43,920 nucleotides of DNA, taken from positions 1 through 43,920 of the forward strand of contig JAFRMM010000080.1 in NCBI GenBank assembly GCA_017430675.1, given 5' to 3'. The position numbers and the translations under genes were made by a program. Below, one piece after another: positions 1 to 8,965 of this stretch (position 1 is its first letter; each line of letters begins with the position of its first letter). The notes beneath the pieces are model-generated. The model made no database searches. It was not told the origin of the DNA and was given only the letters and a program-made list of their open reading frames with translations. This DNA comes from Prevotella sp. GTDB taxonomy: Bacteria > Bacteroidota > Bacteroidia > Bacteroidales > Bacteroidaceae.

Positions 1-2
1 CA

Positions 3-95
3 AGGATTGCACTTCTATCTGGAAAGTGGGAGAACCAGTTGAATGTCTTTGATTTTAAACACGAATTGCCACGCGCTCGGCATCCCGCAGGGTGA
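3..95 (+). other. Possible 3' end of an upstream ORF, partial
   Basis: The longest open frame entering from the left edge gives about 30 codons ending with a stop at 93-95 and includes the residues SGKWENQLNVFDF. I cannot assign a family. It does not resemble the C-terminus of a periplasmic adaptor, which would be the expected upstream partner of the RND pump. The sequence after the stop (about 96-197) is non-coding and AT-rich near the pump gene, with only a weak promoter-like TTTG (162-165) and TAATTTG (183-189) at poor spacing. Confidence 0.25.
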
Positions 96-197
96 CGCTT
101 GCGTAGCGAAGCGGAGCAAGAATTGGACATGAATTATTCATAAATTATATGTGCAATTAATTTTGATTAGTTACTTAATTACTAATTTGTGTGAAGT

Positions 198-3100
198 ATG
201 AAAAACAATATCTTTATCAATAAATACGTGATGGCATGCGCCATCTCGATTGTGATAGCGTTGGTGGGCTATATCTCGATGAGTTCACTGCCCGTAGAGC
301 AATACCCCGACATTGCGCCGCCAACGGTGATGGTTACCACCAGTTACTCCGGTGCCGACGAGAACACGGTGATGAAGTCGGTCATCCAGCCGCTCGAAGA
401 GGCTATCAATGGTGTGACCGACATGGCCTACATGACCTCAAGAGCCTCATCGAACGGTGACGTTGACATCTCTGTATATTTCAAACAGGGCGTCGATCCC
501 GACATGGCGGCGGTGAACGTACAAAACCGCGTCACCCGCGCACAGGCCCTGCTGCCTGCCGATGTCAACAAGATCGGTGTGACCGTGGAGAAGCGACAGA
601 ACAACATCCTGCAGATCTTCGCTGTGCGCAGTGCCGACGGCAAGTATGACGAGGACTTCGTCTCGAACTACGTCGATATCAATATCAAGCCGCGCCTGAT
701 GCGTATCACCGGTGTGGGTAACGTTCAGAGCCTCGGCAACACCTATGCCCTGCGCATCTGGCTGAAGCCCGACGTGATGGCACAATACAGCCTGACTCCT
801 AACGACATCTTCGCTGCCATCGGTGGACAGAGTTTCGTCGCGGCGGTGGGTTCGCTGGGCGAGAAGTCGGAGAACTCCTACCAGTACACCATGCAGTACA
901 AGGGTACGCTGAAGACCGTCGAGGAGTTCAACGACATCGTGTTGCGTACCAGCGGCGGCGGCATGCTCCACCTGAGCGACGTGGCCGAAGTGAAGATCGG
1001 TGCCATGAGTTACAACTTCACCTCGAACATCCAGGACCGTCCGGGTGCCATGTTCATGGTGTACCAGGCACCGGGTGCCAATGCAACCGAGGTGAACGCC
1101 CGCATCAACAAGACGTTTGAGGAGGTGAAGGCAACGATGCCCGCCGGACTGGAGTTCGTCACCCTGATGACCTCCGACGACTTCCTGTTCGCTGCCATCC
1201 ACAACGTGGTCGAGACGCTTGTCATCGCCATCATCCTCGTGGTGCTCGTGGTGTTCTTCTTCCTGCAGAACTTCAAGGCCACCATCATTCCGTCGATATC
1301 TATCATCGTGTCACTGCTGGGCACCTTTGCCATCGTGTCGCTGGCAGGCTTCTCACTCAACATCCTGACGCTCTTCGCCCTCGTGCTGGCCATCGGTACG
1401 GTGGTGGATGATGCCATCGTGGTGGTCGAGGCCGTCATGGCGAAGATGGAGGGTGGTATCAGCGATGCCCGCGAGGCCACCCGTCAGGCCATGAACGAGG
1501 TGTCGGTAGCCGTCGTCTCGTGTACCTTGGTATTTATGGCCGTGTTCATCCCCGTGACCTTCATGCCGGGTACCTCAGGCACCTTCTTCACCCAGTTTGG
1601 TATTACGATTGCTTCGTCCGTCGGTTTGTCGTGCGTCTCTGCCCTGACGCTCTGTCCTGCACTCTGCGCCATCATGATGCGCGTGACGGAAGGCAAGAAG
1701 GAGGGTAAGGGCATTACCTACTACACGAAGAAAGCCTATACTGTTAGCTATAACGCCATCTACAATAAATACAGCCGTAGTGTCCAGAAGTTCATCAAGC
1801 GCCCCCTCATGGCATGGACCCTTCTGGCAGTGGCCGCCGTGCTGCTGGTGTTCTTCATGAGGAACCTGCCTTCTGGCCTCGTGCCGCAGGAGGACCAGGG
1901 CGTGTTCCTGGTTGACCTCAGTGCACCGGAAGGAACCACGCTGCAACAGACCCGTGAGATTATGAAACAGGTGGAGGAAAAGGTGAAGAAGATTCCCGAG
2001 ATGGAGAGTTTCGCCCTGTGCTGCGGCTATGGTATGCTCTCGGGTGCCGGTTCCAACTTCGCTACCCTGGTGGTACGTCTGAAGAACTGGGAGGAACGTC
2101 CTGGCATGAACCACCTGCTAACCCTTGTCATGTACCGCTTCTATTTCGATTGTCAGGACATCAAGAACGTGCAGGTGACACCCTTTGAGATGCCGCAGAT
2201 TCCCGGCTATGGTACGAGTAACAGCGTCACGCTGGTCGTCGAGGATCCCACCGATGGTAATCTGTCGGAGTTTGCCAAGCAAACCGAGCATTTCTTGGCT
2301 AAACTGTCTGAGCGTCCGGAAGTTGCCTCGGCCATGTCGACCTATTCCGAGCGTTTCCCGAAGTATCAGGTCGATGTCGATGCGGCCCAGTGCGACCGCG
2401 CCGGCGTCTCACCGGCCGACGTGCTCAACACGCTCGGCACCTTCTGCGGTGGCGCATATATCGGCAACTTCAACCAGTATGGTAAGGTTTATCGCATTAT
2501 GGCGGCAGCCTCTCCCGAATATCGTCTTGACCCGCAGTCGCTACACAACATCTTCGTGCAGGTGGGTAACGGCAAGATGGCACCTATCGCTGAGTTTGTC
2601 TCGCTGAAGGAGATTGTCGGTCCTTCCAGCATCGAGCACTTCAACCTGTTCCAGAGCATCACCTGCTACATCCAGACCGGTAGCGGCTATACTGAGGGAG
2701 ATGCCCACAAGGCCATCGCCGAGGTATTCAAGGAGGAGATGCCCTCTACCGCCTCCTACGAGTATAGCGGTATGTCGCGTGAGTTGGAGGAGACTGCCGG
2801 CTCTAATGCCACTGCCTTAATCTACGTCATCTGCGTCATCCTGATCTACCTCATCCTGGCCTCGCTGTATAACTCTTGGTTCACACCGTGGGCCGTGCTC
2901 TTCAGCGTACCATTCGGACTGATGGGTGCCTTTGTGTTCGCTTATTTCGGCAATTTGCTGAGCCTGCCTGGCATGGATAATAACATCTACTTGCAGACGG
3001 GTGTCATCATGCTGATTGGCTTGTTGGCGAAGACGGCCATCCTGATTACCGAGTTCGCCTCCGAGCGACGTGCCCAGGGTTTGACCATCGTCGATGCGGC

Positions 3101-3365
3101 CTTCGAGGCTTGTAAGGAACGTCTGCGTCCTATCCTGATGACGGTGGCCACGATGATCATCGGTATGGTTCCTCTGGTGATTGAGGGTGGTGCTGGTGCC
3201 AACGGCAACCGTGCCCTCGCCCTCGGTGTCATTGGCGGTATGAGCATTGGTACCATTGCCCTGCTCTTCGTCGTTCCCGCCTTCTTCATTGTGTTCCAGA
3301 GGTTGCACGAGAAGTATCAGGGTGCTCCGAAAATGAAAAGTGTTGAAGTAAAAACGGAGGAATAA
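198..3365 (+). CDS. RND multidrug efflux transporter, HAE1/AcrB family
   Basis: Inner-membrane proton-driven pump that passes hydrophobic or amphiphilic compounds to an outer-membrane channel. The 1055-aa length is that of full AcrB-type proteins. A first transmembrane helix at residues 10-28 is followed by a large periplasmic loop starting EQYPDIAPPTV, a second helix group from about residue 335, a second periplasmic loop from about 560, and final helices from about 870. The proton-relay aspartates are visible in GTVVDDAIVVVEAV (about residues 403-405). The relay lysine is in GLLAKTAILITEFA (about 945), with Thr where Asn is usual after it. The TolC-like partner starts 3 bases after the stop, so they form an operon. 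The periplasmic adaptor (MFP), usually just upstream, is not in this window. Substrate is unknown. Confidence 0.95.
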   Translation: MKNNIFINKYVMACAISIVIALVGYISMSSLPVEQYPDIAPPTVMVTTSYSGADENTVMKSVIQPLEEAINGVTDMAYMTSRASSNGDVDISVYFKQGVDPDMAAVNVQNRVTRAQALLPADVNKIGVTVEKRQNNILQIFAVRSADGKYDEDFVSNYVDINIKPRLMRITGVGNVQSLGNTYALRIWLKPDVMAQYSLTPNDIFAAIGGQSFVAAVGSLGEKSENSYQYTMQYKGTLKTVEEFNDIVLRTSGGGMLHLSDVAEVKIGAMSYNFTSNIQDRPGAMFMVYQAPGANATEVNARINKTFEEVKATMPAGLEFVTLMTSDDFLFAAIHNVVETLVIAIILVVLVVFFFLQNFKATIIPSISIIVSLLGTFAIVSLAGFSLNILTLFALVLAIGTVVDDAIVVVEAVMAKMEGGISDAREATRQAMNEVSVAVVSCTLVFMAVFIPVTFMPGTSGTFFTQFGITIASSVGLSCVSALTLCPALCAIMMRVTEGKKEGKGITYYTKKAYTVSYNAIYNKYSRSVQKFIKRPLMAWTLLAVAAVLLVFFMRNLPSGLVPQEDQGVFLVDLSAPEGTTLQQTREIMKQVEEKVKKIPEMESFALCCGYGMLSGAGSNFATLVVRLKNWEERPGMNHLLTLVMYRFYFDCQDIKNVQVTPFEMPQIPGYGTSNSVTLVVEDPTDGNLSEFAKQTEHFLAKLSERPEVASAMSTYSERFPKYQVDVDAAQCDRAGVSPADVLNTLGTFCGGAYIGNFNQYGKVYRIMAAASPEYRLDPQSLHNIFVQVGNGKMAPIAEFVSLKEIVGPSSIEHFNLFQSITCYIQTGSGYTEGDAHKAIAEVFKEEMPSTASYEYSGMSRELEETAGSNATALIYVICVILIYLILASLYNSWFTPWAVLFSVPFGLMGAFVFAYFGNLLSLPGMDNNIYLQTGVIMLIGLLAKTAILITEFASERRAQGLTIVDAAFEACKERLRPILMTVATMIIGMVPLVIEGGAGANGNRALALGVIGGMSIGTIALLFVVPAFFIVFQRLHEKYQGAPKMKSVEVKTEE

Positions 3366-3368
3366 ATC

Positions 3369-4793
3369 ATGAAAAGACTAAGCAATATCTTCGTCACTGC
3401 AGCCGTGAGCCTGATGCTCACGGGCTGCGGCATCTATAATAAGTACGAACAGAACACGCCAACGCCTGCCGATGCCTTTGGCACCAGTCAGGACATTGAG
3501 CAGGCTACCGGCGAAACGTCCATGGCCCAGGTGTCATGGCGCGAGTTCTTCACTGACCCGCTACTGCAGCAACTCATTGAGCAGGTGCTGGCCAACAATA
3601 CCGACCTCAACTCCGCACGTATTGCCGTGGAGAAGAGCGAGGCGTCGTTAAAGGCTGCTAAACTGGCCTATTTGCCGGCACTCAGTCTGGCACCGCAGGG
3701 CACGCTGTCCAGTTTCGACAAGAGTGCCTTCTCGAAGACCTACGACCTGCCACTGCAGTTGTCATGGGACATTGACGTGTTCGGCTCCATCACCAATAAT
3801 AAGCGTGCAGCAAAGGCTGTGCTCCTACAGGCTCAGATGCAGCAGGAGGCCATACGTACCAATCTTATTTCAACCACTGCCCAGCAATACTTCTTGTTGC
3901 AGGTGCTCGACCGCCAGTTGGAAATCCTCACGCAGACCGACAGTCTCTGGAACAAGTCGCTGGAGACAGAGCAGTCACTCTGGGAGAACGGTAAGGCCTA
4001 TAGCACCGCAGTCAACCAGATGGAGGCTTCCTACTTAAGTGTGAAGACACAGATTGTTGATACCCGTCGCAATATCCGCACCGTCGAGAATGCCATCTGC
4101 CGCCTCATGGCTGTCACCCCGCAGCACATCAACCGCCAGAAGTGGGGTGACTCACCACTGCACCATGCTCAGGCGCAGGGAGACGCTGAACAGCGCATGT
4201 TTGACGCCAAATACCTGACGATTGGCGTACCATCTCAGATGTTGGAGAACCGTCCTGATATCCGCATGGCTAACCACGCGATGGAAGAGGCTTTCTACAA
4301 CACGGCGGCTGCCCGTTCCGCGTTCTTCCCCAGCATCACGCTTAGCGCTACAGCAGGGTGGACCAACAATGCTGGCATCGCCATCGTCGATCCTGGTAAA
4401 CTGCTGATCAATATCGTTGGCCAGTTGACGCAGCCCATCTTTGCACGCGGCAAATTGATTGCCAACAAGAAGATAGCCCAACTCACTGAGGAAGACCTGC
4501 AGAAGAAATATGTGCAGACGGTCATCAATGCTGGCAATCAGGTAAACGAGGCCATGGCTGACTGCATGGCTGCCCGTGAGAAAAACACCTATTACCTGCG
4601 TCAGGTTCAAGTGCTCCATGACGCCTACACCGGTACCCACGAATTGATGGACAATGGCAAGGCCAGTTACATCGAAGTGCTCACAGCACAAGAGTCGTTG
4701 CTTAACGCACAACTCAGCCACGCCATGAATATGTACAATGCTACCGAGGCCGTCATCGCCCTCTATATCGCCCTCGGTGGTGGTACGAAGTAA
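3369..4793 (+). CDS. Outer-membrane efflux channel lipoprotein, NodT/TolC family
   Basis: Outer-membrane factor that forms the exit duct of a tripartite efflux pump. A lipoprotein signal peptide is visible, with lipobox LTGC and the lipidated Cys at residue 20. Two OEP-type repeats follow, with family motifs such as WREFFTDPLLQQLIEQVLANNTDL near the N-terminus, VPSQMLENRPDIRMA at the start of the second half, and ARSAFFPSITLSATAGW shortly after. Length 474 aa is normal. It starts 3 bases after the RND pump gene and is surely co-transcribed and functionally paired with it. Confidence 0.93.
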   Translation: MKRLSNIFVTAAVSLMLTGCGIYNKYEQNTPTPADAFGTSQDIEQATGETSMAQVSWREFFTDPLLQQLIEQVLANNTDLNSARIAVEKSEASLKAAKLAYLPALSLAPQGTLSSFDKSAFSKTYDLPLQLSWDIDVFGSITNNKRAAKAVLLQAQMQQEAIRTNLISTTAQQYFLLQVLDRQLEILTQTDSLWNKSLETEQSLWENGKAYSTAVNQMEASYLSVKTQIVDTRRNIRTVENAICRLMAVTPQHINRQKWGDSPLHHAQAQGDAEQRMFDAKYLTIGVPSQMLENRPDIRMANHAMEEAFYNTAAARSAFFPSITLSATAGWTNNAGIAIVDPGKLLINIVGQLTQPIFARGKLIANKKIAQLTEEDLQKKYVQTVINAGNQVNEAMADCMAAREKNTYYLRQVQVLHDAYTGTHELMDNGKASYIEVLTAQESLLNAQLSHAMNMYNATEAVIALYIALGGGTK

Positions 4794-4812
4794 GATTTAA
4801 ACGGGAATAATT

Positions 4813-6144
4813 ATGGTACAAGATTTATATGTTTTGATGATTACGGCCGCGGTGGTCAGTATCATTTTTAAGTTTCTGAAGCAGCCGGTAGTGCTGGGCT
4901 ATATCGTTGCCGGTGTCTTGGTAGGCCCGCATCTGCTTGGCGAGACCCTTGTGAATGAAGAGAACGTCAAGTCATGGGGCGACATCGGCGTGCTGTTTGT
5001 GTTGTTCTGCATCGGTCTGGAGTTCCGCCTTAAGAACCTCATCAGCAGCGGCAAGATTGCAGCAGTAGGTGCCCTGACCATCATCTTGGGCATGATGGCG
5101 ATGGGCTACTTGGTGGGCCAAGATGCCGAACTGGATATGATCAACTCATTGTTCCTGGCAGGCATGCTCTGTATGTCGAGTACCACAATCGTTATGAAGG
5201 TCATCGACGAGGCGGGCATGAGCAAGGAACGTTTCGTTAAGGGCGCTACCAGCATCCTCATCGTGGAGGATGTAGTGGCAGTGGTGCTGATGGTGCTGCT
5301 CTCCAGCATCGCTATCCGCCATCAGTTCGAAGGCGCTGAACTGCTCAACAAGGTGTTTGTGCTGGCCATCACGCTCGCGGCGTGGTTCATCTTCGGCATC
5401 CTGATTTACCCCACGCTGCTACGCAAAATCAAGAAACATCTGAACGATGAGACGCTGATCATCCTCGCCCTGGGTCTGTGCTTAGGCATGGTGCTGACGG
5501 CCGAGGAAGCCGGCTTCAGCAGTGCCCTCGGTGCATTTGTGATGGGTTCTATCCTTGCCGAGACGGCGGAGTCGCACCGTATCGAGAAACTGATGACGCC
5601 GCTGAAGAATGTCTTTGCTGCCATCTTCTTCATCTCCGTGGGCATGCTGATCAACCCATCTACATTGGTGGAATATTGGTACAGCATCTTATGGGTCAGC
5701 CTGGTGGTCATTGTCGGAATGATTCTTTTCGCCACCTTAGGTTGCTGGTGGGGTGGCGCTACGATGCGCGACTCGATGCTGACCAGTTTCTCGTTTGTGC
5801 AGATAGGTGAGTTTTCGTTCATCATCGCCTCACTGGGTACCAGTTTGGGTGTTCTCAATCCTATCATCTATCCCATTATCGTGGCATCCAGTGTAGTGAC
5901 CACCTTCCTCACACCTTATATCATGAAGGCTGCAGTGCCCTGTTACAACTTCCTCTACAACCACGCTCCGAGCAGCCTACGCGCTAAGATCGACCGTCGT
6001 GAGCAGGAGATAGCGGATGCGGAGGCTGCGACCGCATCCGACGGCGTATCGCTTGCCGACAGGGTGCGCCATGCTGTACGTCATACCTACATCACGAAGC
6101 ATCTTGTTAATCTGTTTATCAAAAACATGAGTGCGCACGACTAA
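4813..6144 (+). CDS. Kef-type cation/proton antiporter (CPA2 family)
   Basis: Predicted inner-membrane monovalent cation/H+ antiporter of the CPA2 (KefB/GerN) family. The sequence is almost continuously hydrophobic over residues 1-390, consistent with 12-13 helices. It carries family motifs GYIVAGVLVGPHLLG (near residue 30), FCIGLEFRLKNL (about 65-75) and EEAGFSSALGAFVMGSILAET (about 230-250). The cytoplasmic tail of about 50 aa is short and acidic to basic. There is no TrkA-N/RCK regulatory domain, so it is the membrane module only. It lies 19 bases after the TolC-like gene, so it may be transcribed with the efflux operon. The transported ion cannot be told from sequence. Confidence 0.9.
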   Translation: MVQDLYVLMITAAVVSIIFKFLKQPVVLGYIVAGVLVGPHLLGETLVNEENVKSWGDIGVLFVLFCIGLEFRLKNLISSGKIAAVGALTIILGMMAMGYLVGQDAELDMINSLFLAGMLCMSSTTIVMKVIDEAGMSKERFVKGATSILIVEDVVAVVLMVLLSSIAIRHQFEGAELLNKVFVLAITLAAWFIFGILIYPTLLRKIKKHLNDETLIILALGLCLGMVLTAEEAGFSSALGAFVMGSILAETAESHRIEKLMTPLKNVFAAIFFISVGMLINPSTLVEYWYSILWVSLVVIVGMILFATLGCWWGGATMRDSMLTSFSFVQIGEFSFIIASLGTSLGVLNPIIYPIIVASSVVTTFLTPYIMKAAVPCYNFLYNHAPSSLRAKIDRREQEIADAEAATASDGVSLADRVRHAVRHTYITKHLVNLFIKNMSAHD

Positions 6145-6203
6145 AAGTAGTCATAGGAACTGTCACCTGTTATTTAAGTGAACAAAACTAATATAAAATA
6201 ATT

Positions 6204-8042
6204 ATGAAACAGTTATTATTACTCATCGCTCTTGTCCTGACATGTCAGGCCAAAGCGGACAACTACCGGGACATGGAACCCCTTACACTGGAGACACCAG
6301 AAATGAAAGCCGAGTTGGTGGAAATGGAAGCCCTTCCTGCCTCCACGATGGATATGGCGACAACCACCAATAAGTGGAAGCCTGACTTCGACTTCTTCAA
6401 GACAAAGACAAATCCAGGCGTCAAACCCTACAAGTTCATGGACGACATGACCTTCGTGGGCATCCCCCTGTTCGTGGCTGGCTGGGCTGTCAAGGGCGAC
6501 AAGGCGATGTTCCGCGTCAACGCAAAGGCTGAGCAAGGCGGCAAGAAGAACACCCAGTTGCTCACCGACTTCAAGACCGGCATCGATGATTACACGCAGT
6601 TCTTCGGACCAGCGATGGTGGTCGGCCTGAAGTTGGGAGGCTATGAAGGACGCAGTGACTGGCCCCGCCTGTTGGCAAGTGCCGGTGCGTCATACGCCAT
6701 TATGGCTGCTTTCGTCAATGGCATCAAATATACCGCCAAGGAGATGCGCCCCGACGGCTCCAGCGCCAACTCATGGCCCTCGGGGCATACGGCAACAGCC
6801 TTCGTCGGTGCCTCGTTGCTCCACAAGGAGTATGGTCTCACCCGCTCGCCCTGGTGGTCGGTGGCTGGCTATGGCGTGGCCACGGCAACGGGTGTGATGC
6901 GTGTGCTCAATAACCGTCACTGGATCAGCGATGTCATGTCGGGTGCCGGCATCGGTATCATGTCCACAGAGTTGGGCTATGCCCTTTGCGACCTGATGTT
7001 CAAGGGGAAGGGCCTACTGCGCAACGACCTGGTGCTGGACAGCGAGAATTCCTCTTTCTTCAGCATCTCCATGGGTGTGGGCCTTGGCAGCAAGGATCTC
7101 ACGTTCGAGAGCGAGGGAGATGAGATAGGCCTTAAGTTCCGCGCCGCTACAGTGGTCGATGCCGAGGGTGCCTACTTCTTCAATAAGTACATTGGCGTGG
7201 GTGGTCGCCTCAGAGTCAGGGCACAGTCTGCCAAGGACTTTGGTGACTTTGCCGGTTTTGTGGGTGCCGAGGATTATTATATCTGGGAGGGTCTGCAGCC
7301 CCACTATCAGGAAGCCTTCCCCGGTGACTACACGAGTACTCCAGATGAGAACATGTGGACCTACCTAAGCAAGGTGGGCTATGGGGCAGAAACGGAGAGT
7401 GAGTGGAATGCCAACGCTCCCGTCACCGACAGTTACGGCATCGTGAAGAGTGACCACATCACCGAGTTCACAGGTAGTGTCGGTGTATATTTCAACCTGC
7501 CCCTCAGCAAACACTTCTCACTTGGTACCAAGGCGCTGATCGGCCGCTCCATCACACAGGAACTTGACATTGACGGTCACGCCGAGGGCAATAAGAAAGA
7601 CATCAGTTATACGATGACATTTGACAACCGTCCGAATCATAAGGATGTCTTTGGCGACCCTGGCATATCACTCGACAACCTGCAGTATCCCAACAACACG
7701 GGTGAGAAGTGGACTGATGAATGGGAATACCTCACCATTGGTGCCAAGTCATCCACATCGTTTGGCACGGGCATCTCGCTCACCTATCGCTACAAGTCCA
7801 ATTTCTCCTGGCGTCTCTACTGTGACTACGACTACACCCGCAAGGACTTCACGGCTACTTACGATCCCTTCCACTTCGTGCAAAAGAGTATGACCTCAGG
7901 CGCCAGTTTCCTGGCGGACGCTGCACTCTTGACTTCGACTGACGACTTCGCCGACGGTCTGGGTATGGATGCCAGGGAGTACAAGACCCGCAAGCACATG
8001 AACTATGTGACGCTGGGCCTCTCGTTCCTGGTGAACCTCTAG
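6204..8042 (+). CDS. PAP2-superfamily phosphatase fused to a C-terminal outer-membrane-like domain
   Basis: An N-terminal signal peptide (about residues 1-18) precedes a PAP2 acid-phosphatase domain. The three catalytic motifs are visible: KYTAKEMRP (lysine about residue 175), SWPSGHTA (about 190-197) and NNRHWISDVMSG (about 237-248). The first residue of the third motif, usually Ser before Arg, is not conserved. This family dephosphorylates lipid phosphates such as phosphatidylglycerophosphate, undecaprenyl diphosphate or lipid A. From about residue 275 the protein continues for roughly 340 aa with alternating aromatic/polar strands. It ends in a typical barrel-like C-terminus (YVTLGLSFLVNL), which suggests an outer-membrane anchor or barrel. 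The substrate and whether the active site sits at the outer membrane are inferred, not shown. Confidence 0.8.
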   Translation: MKQLLLLIALVLTCQAKADNYRDMEPLTLETPEMKAELVEMEALPASTMDMATTTNKWKPDFDFFKTKTNPGVKPYKFMDDMTFVGIPLFVAGWAVKGDKAMFRVNAKAEQGGKKNTQLLTDFKTGIDDYTQFFGPAMVVGLKLGGYEGRSDWPRLLASAGASYAIMAAFVNGIKYTAKEMRPDGSSANSWPSGHTATAFVGASLLHKEYGLTRSPWWSVAGYGVATATGVMRVLNNRHWISDVMSGAGIGIMSTELGYALCDLMFKGKGLLRNDLVLDSENSSFFSISMGVGLGSKDLTFESEGDEIGLKFRAATVVDAEGAYFFNKYIGVGGRLRVRAQSAKDFGDFAGFVGAEDYYIWEGLQPHYQEAFPGDYTSTPDENMWTYLSKVGYGAETESEWNANAPVTDSYGIVKSDHITEFTGSVGVYFNLPLSKHFSLGTKALIGRSITQELDIDGHAEGNKKDISYTMTFDNRPNHKDVFGDPGISLDNLQYPNNTGEKWTDEWEYLTIGAKSSTSFGTGISLTYRYKSNFSWRLYCDYDYTRKDFTATYDPFHFVQKSMTSGASFLADAALLTSTDDFADGLGMDAREYKTRKHMNYVTLGLSFLVNL

Positions 8043-8126
8043 AAACCAAAGTGACACTTAAACAATAAAGATATCAGGAATCATATTTAATGGTAATATT
8101 ATAAACATTACTAAATCAAAAATCCT

Positions 8127-8837
8127 ATGATTATGAAGATAATCATGATGGTAGTAGCCGCCCTAATGGTTACAGTAAGTGCTAACGCACAGTTTGAGAA
8201 AGGAACATGGTCTTTGCAGCCGTATTTCGGTGGCGTTGTATCATCAGTTACAAACGTAGATCCATTTGACATAGGCAGTGGTGGTTTACTGAAAAAGAAG
8301 ATGACTGTAGGTATAATCTTCGGTGGTGAAGCCGAATATCAGATCTCAAACAGATTCAGTGCTGCAGTCGGTCTGAACTACACTACTCAGGGTTGCGCAT
8401 GGGAAGACTTTGATTACTGGGACGGACCTATCAGAGTCAAAGTCAAGAACCAATGCGATAACCTGGGCTATATCAAGATTCCTGTGGTAGCCAACTATTA
8501 CATCGCCAAGGGATTGGCTGTCAAGGCCGGTGTACAGTTCGGCTTCATGGTTAACTCTGAGTTCTATGCGAGCGGAGAAGCCAAGATGGACGTCTTTGAA
8601 GATGGCGTTATGAGAGATGTGAATCTTTACGGTACTGTCAATATGAAAGACACGTATAATAAGTTTGACTTCTCTATCCCCGTTGGTCTTTCCTATCAGG
8701 TCAAGCAGATTCCTATTACTATCGATGCCCGCTATCAGATCGGTTTGACAAAGTTGAACAAAGAGAGTATTCCTGGCGTAAAGGACAGCAAGAACAGCGT
8801 GTTTACTCTGACAGTTGGTTACAAGTTTGCCCTCTAA
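8127..8837 (+). CDS. Outer-membrane beta-barrel protein (PorT/OmpA-barrel-like)
   Basis: A 236-aa exported protein. The N-terminal signal (MKIIMMVVAALMVTVSANAQ) ends in a clear Ala-x-Ala site near residue 21. The rest is a series of amphipathic strands typical of the Bacteroidetes outer_membrane beta-barrel family (PF13568-like): GGEAEYQISNRFSAAVGLNY, IPVVANYYIAKGLAVKAGVQFGF and a final strand VFTLTVGYKFAL ending in Leu. I see no enzymatic motif. It follows the PAP2-barrel gene by 84 bases and may share its transcript. Start is either of two closely spaced ATGs (8127 or 8133). Function unknown. Confidence 0.8.
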   Translation: MIMKIIMMVVAALMVTVSANAQFEKGTWSLQPYFGGVVSSVTNVDPFDIGSGGLLKKKMTVGIIFGGEAEYQISNRFSAAVGLNYTTQGCAWEDFDYWDGPIRVKVKNQCDNLGYIKIPVVANYYIAKGLAVKAGVQFGFMVNSEFYASGEAKMDVFEDGVMRDVNLYGTVNMKDTYNKFDFSIPVGLSYQVKQIPITIDARYQIGLTKLNKESIPGVKDSKNSVFTLTVGYKFAL

Positions 8838-8886
8838 CGAAGAGGGACATATCCCGTAAGTTCTTGAGTAGAACATACCAACGGAA

Positions 8887-8918
8887 AGAGAGGGGCATCC
8901 AGACAGATGCCCCTCTCT
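8887..8918. terminator. Hairpin between convergent genes
   Basis: A perfect 13-bp stem (8887-8899 with 8906-8918) and 6-nt loop lies between the convergent barrel gene and GH31 gene. It lacks a long T-run on the plus side. It is probably a transcription-ending or mRNA-protecting hairpin for the plus-strand gene. Confidence 0.6.
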
Positions 8919-8965
8919 ATGGTACTAATCATATTACTGACTTGTACTGACTTGGGGATTTTCCT

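Noticed and set aside
447..1202. 251-codon minus-strand frame inside the RND gene
   Set aside because: His/Leu/Val-rich antisense shadow of a strongly conserved pump gene, with no homology features.
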